Assembly: GCA_022822685.1 (NCBI GenBank)
Contig: JAJEAQ010000314.1
Location: forward strand, 1-18,066
Source: Trichodesmium sp. jk18x7bins.61
GTDB taxonomy: Bacteria > Cyanobacteriota > Cyanobacteriia > Cyanobacteriales > Microcoleaceae
Length of the DNA stretch: 18,066 nucleotides
Direction: 5' to 3'
The translations under genes were made by a program, and so were the position numbers. The notes below the pieces were generated by a model that was not told the DNA's origin, did not search any database, and was given only the letters and a program-made list of their open reading frames with translations. This document shows, one piece after another, positions 1 to 6,439 of this stretch. Every line of letters begins with the position of its first letter. Positions within the stretch are counted from its first letter, which is position 1.

Positions 1-1
1 T

Positions 2-2665
2 ACTGCAGTAAATACATATAATCAGTCAATCAAACTCAACCCCAGCTTTTCTTGGTCTTATCATAATTTAGGGGATATCTTAGTCAAACAAGAAAAATGG
101 TCAGAAGCCATTTCAGCTTATAATCGTGCTATCGGATTAAACTCAGAATCTCCTTGGTCTTATTTAAACTTAGCAGAAACATTAGTAAAAATAGGGCATT
201 TATCCGAAGCGATCGCTGCCTATCGAAATGCAATTCAAGTCAACCCAGATTTACCCCAAGCCTATGAAAAATTAGGGGATGCTTTACAACAGCAAATGCA
301 ATTTTATGCAACAGAAGCAGTCAATTCTTATCGACAGGCAATAGAACAGAATCCAGATGATATAGAGCTATATCATAAAGCTTTGGAAATTAAACCCAAT
401 GATCCAGAATTATATTTGCAATTATGCCAAACATTAGTCAGACAAAATGAATTAGACGAAGCCATTATTTTTTATCACATGGGATTACAGGCTCAGTCAG
501 CTAACCCAGATATATCAGTACAATTTGACTTAATGGAGTTGGGCAATTCCTGTGTCAGAACAGGGAAATTAAAAGAAGCAATTTTCTTTTATCAAGAAGC
601 ACTGAATAACAACCGAGAGAATGACTTAATTTCCTGGCAATTACAAAATGCTATAGCCATGAAAAATCTGGAATTTTCCTATCCTGTAGAAGTAGTAGAA
701 GATTTGCGCCTTTTAGAACCCCAACCACTAACTCTAAATACCAGCACAAAACCAATTATTTCCATCATTATTCCTGTTTATAATCAAATTTTACATACCT
801 ACAATTGTTTAAGATCTCTGGCAGACACTTTAGATGATTCTTTACCGCATGAAGTCATTGTTATGGATGACCACTCTAGCGATAATACTCAAGAAGTATT
901 AAGTCAAATATCTGGAATTAAATCAGTTTTTAACGAACAAAACCTAGGTTTTATTGGCTCTTGTAACCGTGGCGCAGAGATGGCAACAGGTGAGTATTTG
1001 GTATTTCTCAATAATGATATTGTGGTCATGCCTAATTGCTTCCAGGAAATGTTAGAAACTTTCAAAAATATACCAAATGCTGGATTAGTAGGAGCTAAAT
1101 TTTTATATCCCAATGGAAAATTACAAGAAGCAGGTGGGATTCTATGGCAAGACGGCTCCGCGTGGAATTATGGCAGATTAGATCATCCCAATAAACCAGA
1201 ATATTGTTATTTACGAGAGGTAGATTATTGTTCGGGAGCTGGAATTATGATTCCTACGAAACTATGGAAACAAATAGGAGGTTTTGATACTCGTTATAAA
1301 CCTGCTTATTATGAAGATACTGACCTAGCATTTGAAGTGAGAAAAGCTGGATATAAAGTCTTGTATCAACCCTTCGCTAAAATTGTTCATTTTGAGGGAA
1401 TATCTTCAGGAACAGATGTGACTAAAGGAGTCAAAAAATATCAGGTAGTTAATCATCAAAAGTTTATGGAAAAATGGGAAGATGTTTTAAAATTGCATCG
1501 GCCGAGTGGAGTTGAACCTCATTTTGAACGCGAAAGACCAGTACAAAAGCGATTATTAATGATCGACGCTTGTATGTTAACGCCAGACCAAGACTCAGGT
1601 TCAGTCACAGCTTTTAACTTAATTAAAATCTTTCAATCTCTGGATTATAAAGTCACTTTTGCACCTGATAATTTACTATACATTGAGAAGTATACGGAAG
1701 ATTTACAACGATTAGGAGTTGAGTGTTTATATTGTTCTTATGTAACTTCAATTATCTCTCATTTAGAAACTTATGGTAGTCAGTATGATGTCGTATATTT
1801 AGCTAGACTAGAATTTACTGAAAAATACATAGATCATGTGCGGAAATTTGCGCCACAAGCAAAAATCATATATGACACAGTTGATTTACACTATCTCCGG
1901 GGACAAAGAGAAGCCAAACTCAAAGATAGTCTGGAAATGTATGAACAAGCAATGAAGACAAAAGAGCGAGAATTAGCATTAATGGCAAAGACTGACTGCA
2001 CATTAGTAGTTAGCATGATAGAAAAAGAAATGTTAGAACAAGAAAATCCTCACTTAAGAAATATAGAATTTTTCCACATGCCCAGAGATATATATGGTGC
2101 AGAAAAAGGATTTGCAGACCGAAAAAATATCTTATTTATTGGCGGATTTCAACATCCACCCAATGTAGATGCAGTGCTTTATTTTGTGCATGAGGTATTT
2201 CCTTTAGTCAAGCAAAAGATTGATGATATTAAAATTTTTGTTATTGGCAGTAAAGCCCCCGAAGAAATTTTGAACTTATCATCTGATGATGTGATTATCA
2301 CTGGTCACGTACCGGACGTTTCAGAATATTTCAATAACTGTAAAATGTCGATCGCTCCCTTAAGATATGGGGCAGGAATTAAAGGTAAAATTCTGACAAG
2401 TTTTAGCTATGGTTTGCCAGTAGTAGCTACTTCTATAGCAGCAGAAGGAATGGGAATTACAGATGGTTATGATGTTTTGATTGGAGATAATCCTAAAACT
2501 TTTGCTCAACAGGTTGCTACTTTGTATTTAGGCAATCAGTTATGGTCAGAAATTTCTAAAAATTCACTAGAGACTATATCTAGTCGATATTCAATGGAAG
2601 CTGTAACTAATAAGTTCGATCAGCTTTTAAGCAGTCTAGATATTGTTGACGTAAGTCAGAAATAA
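2..2665 (+). CDS. TPR - glycosyltransferase family 2 - glycosyltransferase family 4 fusion protein (5' partial)
   Basis: The reading frame is open from the left edge, so the gene begins upstream. The ATG at 296 lies inside a TPR array and is not the start. The visible 887 residues contain several TPRs (residues 1 to about 230; NP-x-(S/D) helix-turn spacing such as AISAYNRAIGLN), then a GT2 domain from about residue 251 (SIIIPVYNQ; DDHSSDNT at 289; the metal-binding NND at 337-339; YYEDTDLAFE around 438). A GT4-type C-terminal Rossmann domain follows (NILFIGGFQHPPN at about 709; GAGIKGKILTSF at about 790; GLPVVAT). Known for these families: GT2 inverts and GT4 retains configuration when moving sugars from nucleotide donors. 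The inference is that one polypeptide adds two sugars, with the TPRs docking a partner or acceptor. In the GT4 part the usual KVLE glutamate position reads KILT. It ends with TAA, 222 nt before the next gene. Donor and acceptor are unknown. Confidence 0.93.
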   Translation, partial: TAVNTYNQSIKLNPSFSWSYHNLGDILVKQEKWSEAISAYNRAIGLNSESPWSYLNLAETLVKIGHLSEAIAAYRNAIQVNPDLPQAYEKLGDALQQQMQFYATEAVNSYRQAIEQNPDDIELYHKALEIKPNDPELYLQLCQTLVRQNELDEAIIFYHMGLQAQSANPDISVQFDLMELGNSCVRTGKLKEAIFFYQEALNNNRENDLISWQLQNAIAMKNLEFSYPVEVVEDLRLLEPQPLTLNTSTKPIISIIIPVYNQILHTYNCLRSLADTLDDSLPHEVIVMDDHSSDNTQEVLSQISGIKSVFNEQNLGFIGSCNRGAEMATGEYLVFLNNDIVVMPNCFQEMLETFKNIPNAGLVGAKFLYPNGKLQEAGGILWQDGSAWNYGRLDHPNKPEYCYLREVDYCSGAGIMIPTKLWKQIGGFDTRYKPAYYEDTDLAFEVRKAGYKVLYQPFAKIVHFEGISSGTDVTKGVKKYQVVNHQKFMEKWEDVLKLHRPSGVEPHFERERPVQKRLLMIDACMLTPDQDSGSVTAFNLIKIFQSLDYKVTFAPDNLLYIEKYTEDLQRLGVECLYCSYVTSIISHLETYGSQYDVVYLARLEFTEKYIDHVRKFAPQAKIIYDTVDLHYLRGQREAKLKDSLEMYEQAMKTKERELALMAKTDCTLVVSMIEKEMLEQENPHLRNIEFFHMPRDIYGAEKGFADRKNILFIGGFQHPPNVDAVLYFVHEVFPLVKQKIDDIKIFVIGSKAPEEILNLSSDDVIITGHVPDVSEYFNNCKMSIAPLRYGAGIKGKILTSFSYGLPVVATSIAAEGMGITDGYDVLIGDNPKTFAQQVATLYLGNQLWSEISKNSLETISSRYSMEAVTNKFDQLLSSLDIVDVSQK

Positions 2666-2707
2666 ATCAAAAATCAGTAAGCCGGAAAAATCAATATCTT
2701 AGTATCT

Positions 2708-2725
2708 GGAAAATTTCCTTTTTTT
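2708..2725 (+). terminator. weak terminator-like stem and T-run
   Basis: A short GGAA/TTCC stem (2708-2718) is followed directly by seven T residues (2719-2725), 43 nt after the stop of the glycosyltransferase fusion gene. The stem is only four or five pairs with a very tight loop, so rho-independent termination is possible but weakly supported. Confidence 0.28.
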
Positions 2726-2740
2726 CTGATTTTATATTTA

Positions 2741-2756
2741 AACTTATGTGTAAGTT
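2741..2756. repeat. short hairpin AACTTA-TGTG-TAAGTT
   Basis: This perfect 6-bp stem with a 4-nt loop lies about 130 nt upstream of the next gene. A closely similar, longer hairpin (AAAACTTA-TTTG-TAAGTTTT) lies at 5243-5266 upstream of the broken methyltransferase gene. The two share sequence around the stem and a downstream TGTAGTAA motif, so they may be related leader or repeat sequences. Confidence 0.4.
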
Positions 2757-2887
2757 AAAAAACAAGCAATATCCGAGTAAGCAATTACGTCAAATATTGT
2801 AGTAAAATTCAAAAATAATGAAGCAATAATCATCTTTAGATGATCTGAATAGGAAAACTTAATAATTATATAGGAAGGCATCATTCA

Positions 2888-3565
2888 ATGCAAGTTAATC
2901 AGGTAAAAGTTCCCATCAAAGGTTCAGTCAAACAAGTTAGTGAAGTTATTGGTTTATTCAGTGATATGTGGGTAGGGAAAAAACTCAGTTTTACTATCAA
3001 AAGCGAATACCCTATCCAAGAAATTGAATTAGAAGGATATCTTTCTAATCAATTTCCTGAAGGCAACAACATTATATTGACCGTAGGTAAAGAGACTCAG
3101 AGAATTAGTAGCCCTGGAAACCAAGTCTTTAACTGCTTAATACCTGTAAATTTAGCTGCTTATCAGAAGACTAAAGTTGAAGTGGTAAGTGGAAAAGTAT
3201 TGAATCCTAAACAACAGGGATTAGGAGAAGACGAAAGGGATTTAGGTTTTATTTTGGTTCACTTTAATATTAAGCGAGGTAAAACAGCAGGAGAATATTT
3301 GCAAGAAGGGAAAAAGTTAGAAGACAAAGGTAAGTTAGAAGCAGCTATTACCTCTTACCAACAAGCGATTTCCTTAAATCCGAAATTCCCTTGGTCTCAT
3401 TATCTTTTAGGAGAAGCTTTAAAAAAGCAGGGAAAGCATAAAGAGGCGATCGCTCATTACAATCAAGCTATCAAACTCAATCCTGATTCAGATTGGTTTC
3501 AATATAATCTGACACAATTTTTTGCACAAAATAGTAATTGTGTTCTGGGTTATTACGCATCTTGA
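2888..3565 (+). CDS. unrecognised beta-rich domain plus TPR protein
   Basis: This is a 225-residue protein starting at ATG 2888, with a Shine-Dalgarno-like AGGAAGG about 9 nt upstream. Residues 1 to about 130 form a domain I cannot name. It has alternating hydrophobic strands, no signal peptide or membrane segment, and a conspicuous end signature NPKQQGLGEDERDLGF. From memory, similar Gly/Asp/Arg-rich signatures occur in small beta-sandwich modules attached to bacterial glycosyltransferases, which is only suggestive of glycan binding. Residues about 134 to 210 form two TPR units (LEAAITSYQQAISLNP and HKEAIAHYNQAIKLNP). The protein stops soon after with a non-TPR tail (NSNCVLGYYAS), shorter than its TPR-enzyme neighbours, so it may be a non-catalytic adaptor or a truncated larger enzyme. 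A decayed second copy of its N-terminal domain lies 1,090 nt downstream. Confidence 0.85.
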   Translation: MQVNQVKVPIKGSVKQVSEVIGLFSDMWVGKKLSFTIKSEYPIQEIELEGYLSNQFPEGNNIILTVGKETQRISSPGNQVFNCLIPVNLAAYQKTKVEVVSGKVLNPKQQGLGEDERDLGFILVHFNIKRGKTAGEYLQEGKKLEDKGKLEAAITSYQQAISLNPKFPWSHYLLGEALKKQGKHKEAIAHYNQAIKLNPDSDWFQYNLTQFFAQNSNCVLGYYAS

Positions 3566-3704
3566 AACAGTTTTAGAAATTGAATCGCCCCAAAATTAAA
3601 AGGTTACCTTTCACAAAATGAAAAATTAATGATTAGAAATCCAGGTTAAAAATTGCATTATGGAGTTTCATAAAATGATCACAAAGCTAGAGGATTGGTG
3701 TTAT

Positions 3705-3808
3705 ATTCATCAGGACTTACGCATTTTTGGATAGTAAACGCTATATATATTGTTGTAATCTAGTTTTGAATTACTATATATAGTGCTTTTGCGTAAGTCC
3801 TGATTCAT
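3705..3808. mobile_element. 92-bp MITE-like element, copy 1, with 6-bp direct repeats
   Basis: The element spans 3711-3802. It has perfect 13-bp terminal inverted repeats, CAGGACTTACGCA (3711-3723) and TGCGTAAGTCCTG (3790-3802), plus an inner palindromic pair built on CTATATATA. It is flanked by the direct repeat ATTCAT (3705-3710 and 3803-3808), consistent with a target-site duplication. It codes for nothing. A second copy of the same length lies at 9062-9153 in the same orientation, so this is a dispersed family presumably mobilised by a transposase encoded elsewhere. Confidence 0.85.
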
Positions 3809-3818
3809 GCTAAATACT

Positions 3819-3914
3819 CCTGAATCGGCGTTGCTAAATCAAGGGATGAATCTTTGGGGAAGGAGTACATCCAAGGGTACAATTCATCCCGCAAATATGC
3901 AACGCCCCTGAATC
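3819..3914. mobile_element. 80-bp MITE-like element with perfect 8-bp target-site duplication
   Basis: The element spans 3827-3906 and is bounded by the inverted repeats GGCGTTGC (3827-3834) and GCAACGCC (3899-3906). An inner inverted pair, GGGATGAAT and ATTCATCCC, makes it a long imperfect hairpin. The flanking direct repeats CCTGAATC at 3819-3826 and 3907-3914 are identical, a clear target-site duplication. It is non-coding and unrelated in sequence to the 92-bp element that ends 24 nt before it. The 8-bp duplication indicates a different transposase from the one that moved that neighbour. Confidence 0.85.
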
Positions 3915-4119
3915 ATTAAGTTTTAACCGTTTCACGGCACTCAAAAGTCATACTTCGAGTGGGTAATTCTGAGGTCTCCTAGAAATTTGGTGGTAGGAAT
4001 TACAGTAGGGTATGTTTTGAATTTGACATTAACTCTAAGAAACAAGGAATCTCTATTTAACCGCTAACTACAGTAATGATTGACTGGTACTAGATTGGAA
4101 ATTTTTACTGCAAATTAAT

Positions 4120-4147
4120 TTCCTTCTTTTTCCTTCCTTCTTTTTCC
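4120..4147. repeat. tandem duplication of a 14-bp unit
   Basis: The unit TTCCTTCTTTTTCC occurs twice head to tail with no mismatch (4120-4133 and 4134-4147). It lies exactly where alignment of the downstream domain relic to its intact paralogue breaks down, so it probably arose by slippage during decay of the relic. Confidence 0.8.
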
Positions 4148-4310
4148 TGAAAGCAACAGTTTGATATTGAAAGTAGGTACATAGACTAAGTAAATTATTA
4201 GCCCTATAAACCAACTATTGAACTGCTCAATACTTGTAAACTTAGCGACTGATCATAAAATTCAATGTGAAGTGGTAAATCAGAAAGTATTTAATTCTAA
4301 ACAGTAGGGA
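4146..4310 (+). pseudogene. relic of the beta-rich domain of the 2888-3565 gene
   Basis: This stretch aligns without gaps to 3056-3220 of the intact gene at a constant offset of 1,090 nt. By hand count 122 of 160 positions (4151-4310) are identical. Translated in the matching frame it reads like the same domain (for example SPINQLLNCSILVNLA against SPGNQVFNCLIPVNLA) but is interrupted by stops at 4182 (TAG), 4191 (TAA) and 4305 (TAG). Similarity fades into the 14-bp tandem duplication on the left and about 55 nt before the sulfotransferase start on the right. The relic is in the same frame as the sulfotransferase at 4365, which leaves open an ancestral fusion, although one frame in three would match by chance. 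Confidence 0.85.
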
Positions 4311-4364
4311 GCAGGTATAAGAAATACGCTCTAGAAACATACCCTCTCAAATTTGTAATAAACA

Positions 4365-5153
4365 ATGAAACGAACAATCTTAATCCATCATCATATATTT
4401 AAAAATGCAGGGACTTCTTTACAATATGCTCTAAAAAAGTATTTTGGAGACAAATATTATGAATGCGAATTACCATCAAGCCAGATGGTGACAAAAGATG
4501 ATTTAGAAAAGTTCATCTTAGAAAATCCTCAAGCTACAGTAATCTCAGGGCATCATATTTGTCTGCCTACTCCTCAAGCTCAAGGGTATAAAACTTTGTC
4601 TATTACTTTATTAAGGAACCCACTGGCAAGGATAGAGTCAATTTATAAGTTTGAGAAAAAACAAAATGCTCAAACAGAGGGAGCAATAAAAGCAAAAGAA
4701 TTAGATTTTAAGGAATATGTCAGATGGAGATTGGATCAAACTCCCACTATGTTATGCAATTATCAAACTTATTATTGTTCTAGAAAGAATAAAAGTGAAG
4801 GGAGTAAAATTCCTAAACAACAGGATTTAACGATCGCTATTCAAAATCTTAGAGCTAGTGCTGTGGTTGGTACAGTAGAGAAATACGAAGAAACTTTAGA
4901 ACTAACAAATAAGATATTGAATGAAAATTATCCAGGGATAAATCTAGAATATACTTATTTAAACGCTACCAAGAAAACAGAAATAACACCTGAAGAGGAA
5001 ATTAGGAAAAAACTTTTAGCTCAGTTAGGAGAGGAAATATTAAATGAACTAGAAGAGGGGAATAAATTCGATCAAATGTTATGGAAAGTAGCAGACATAA
5101 TTCTCACAGATAAATTGATAGACAATTTAGCAGTGGTACGGGGAAGAAAATGA
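4365..5153 (+). CDS. sulfotransferase, Sulfotransfer_2-like
   Basis: This 262-residue protein starts at ATG 4365. No convincing Shine-Dalgarno sequence precedes it and the upstream frame is closed by stops. The N-terminal strand-loop-helix (residues 7-20, HHHIFKNAGTSL) matches the 5'-phosphosulfate-binding loop of this family, usually HVPKTAGTS. Residues 82-92 (LLRNPLARIES) match the 3'-phosphate-binding motif with its Arg and Ser. Known for the family: transfer of sulfate from PAPS to a sugar hydroxyl. It has no signal peptide or membrane helix, so cytoplasmic action on a nucleotide- or lipid-linked glycan is likely. Length is normal for a stand-alone enzyme. The target is unknown, but glycosyltransferase neighbours argue for a carbohydrate. 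The family assignment rests on two short motifs and is good but not certain. Confidence 0.85.
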   Translation: MKRTILIHHHIFKNAGTSLQYALKKYFGDKYYECELPSSQMVTKDDLEKFILENPQATVISGHHICLPTPQAQGYKTLSITLLRNPLARIESIYKFEKKQNAQTEGAIKAKELDFKEYVRWRLDQTPTMLCNYQTYYCSRKNKSEGSKIPKQQDLTIAIQNLRASAVVGTVEKYEETLELTNKILNENYPGINLEYTYLNATKKTEITPEEEIRKKLLAQLGEEILNELEEGNKFDQMLWKVADIILTDKLIDNLAVVRGRK

Positions 5154-5242
5154 AAGGAACAAAAAAACTAGAAGCGGCAGCATAATTGAGTGTTTTAATT
5201 TTTAGAGTTATCCTCAGATATTCAGCTTCTCATTTCTCTTCA

Positions 5243-5266
5243 TTAAAACTTATTTGTAAGTTTTAA
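5243..5266. terminator. perfect 10-bp hairpin between sulfotransferase and broken methyltransferase
   Basis: TTAAAACTTA (5243-5252) pairs perfectly with TAAGTTTTAA (5257-5266) across the loop TTTG, 90 nt after the sulfotransferase stop and 41 nt before the next start. The stem is AT-rich and is followed only by TTTAC, so termination is possible but weak. The similar hairpin at 2741-2756 also lies in front of a gene, so it may instead be a leader element. Confidence 0.45.
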
Positions 5267-5306
5267 TTTACAATGTAGTAATTATTACTAAAGGATATAA
5301 AAATAA

Positions 5307-6322
5307 GTGGAAATTAAATCTAAACAGTTACCTATCCAGAGCGGGGATACTGTTGAAACAATTCAGATATCAAAGCAGCAAGAAGAAAAACTAGATTCTG
5401 AAGAATTTCAGACATTAATTAGATTAGCAAAAAAAGGTTTTGTGGTGCGATCGCGAAACCAAACACAAAATAGAAAGTCAGGGTGTTCACATTATTCCTG
5501 CAAGGTTTTATTCAGAGATTCCCACTGTAGAAGAGATTGAAGATTCTTTTGAATATCGGGATATCGAAAAAGGCCCTTTTCATTCTCGCCAAGTTTTTAA
5601 CCAAGAGAATATGATTAATTTCTTGGCAGAGATACAAACTTATGCCGATGAATTTAATCCGCCACTATCAGCTAATCTGGAAAACCCTAATAGTTTTTTC
5701 TGGAAAAACCCTGCCTTTTCATTCAGTGATGCTATGGCATATTACTGTATTATCAGATATTTAAAACCAAAGCAAATATTAGAAGTAGGAAGTGGATATT
5801 CTACCTTAGTAGCCAGTGAAGCTATCAAGAAAAATGGCGATGGGAAAATAGTGATAATTGAGCCTTATCCCAAACAATTTCTGTATCAATTGGATCCTGT
5901 AGAAAAAATAATTACAAAATTTGTACAAGATATTCCTATACCCCAATTTGTGGAACTGTTAGGAGCAGGAGATATTTTCTTTATTGATTCAACCCATACA
6001 GTTAAAAATGGTAGTGACTGCCTATATCTTTACTTAAAAGTAATGCCAGAAATTAATCATAATGTTCTGGTTCATACTCATGATGTAAGATTGCCATTTC
6101 CTTATAATCAGAAAGATTTAATAGAAAAAAAATATAACCTGGACAGAGCAATACTTACTATATGCTTATCTGTTGGATAATCCCAAGTTCAAAGTTGTTT
6201 TTTCTAGTATGTTTTTACATAAATTTTTTCCGAAAAAAGCAGAAAAATTTATGAGAGGCAAGTACAAAGACGGTGGAGCTTCTATTTGGTATAGATTAAA
6301 TGGTAGTCATAAAATTAAGTAG
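5307..6322 (+). pseudogene. SAM-dependent methyltransferase, class I, disrupted by two single-base frameshifts
   Basis: The gene starts at GTG 5307 after AAAGGA (5290-5294). Three frames carry one protein. Frame one (from 5307) reads to FVV at about 5447. The second frame continues from DRETKHKIESQG to about 6125. The third runs from WTEQYLLYAYLLDNPKF to the stop at 6320-6322. Removing one base near 5447 and one A from the A8 run at 6125-6132 gives a continuous protein of about 337 residues. The middle part carries the SAM-binding motif ILEVGSGYSTLVASEA (nt 5776 on), an acidic strand end (IIEPYP), FFIDSTH and the VHTHDVRLPFPY segment typical of Methyltransf_24-type enzymes. A methyl acceptor on a glycan is inferred from the neighbours only. 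If the bases are real, only a partial product is made. Slippage on A8 could rescue the second shift but not the first. Confidence 0.85.
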
Positions 6323-6439
6323 TATATTCCTGAGTGGCTGACTCGATCCAATATGCTATTCAATCTCTATTCAAAAATACAAAAATCATCTTCATCCACC
6401 ATCACATATTTAAGTATGAAAGGATAAAATAACGCAGTT

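Larger units (their letters stand above)
3566..4364. other. gene-free stretch with two MITE-like insertions and a domain relic
   Basis: No intact gene is visible in these 799 nt. The stretch contains a 92-bp and an 80-bp inverted-repeat element (each with flanking direct repeats), a 14-bp tandem duplication, and a stop-ridden relic of the beta-rich domain of the upstream gene. I recognise nothing in 3566-3704 or 3915-4119. The first of these could include decayed 3' sequence of the preceding gene, but I cannot align it. Confidence 0.7.

Noticed and set aside
904..1113. Minus-strand open frame inside the glycosyltransferase gene
   Set aside because: It is a shadow of a strongly supported coding frame and has no domain or ribosome site. 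The same holds for minus-strand frames at 6905-7108, 8085-8273, 8662-8844 and 16438-16662.
296..2665. ATG at 296 as start of the glycosyltransferase fusion gene
   Set aside because: The frame is open to the window edge and encodes further TPR repeats upstream, so this ATG is internal.
2829..2844. Hairpin ATCATC-TTTA-GATGAT as terminator or operator
   Set aside because: It has only six pairs, no T-run, and a position just before a start codon. It is too weak to assign a role.
5440..6180. Independent methyltransferase gene starting with TTG at 5440
   Set aside because: The upstream frame supplies a matching N-terminal part with a ribosome site and the two join after removing one base, so this is the middle of one frameshifted gene.
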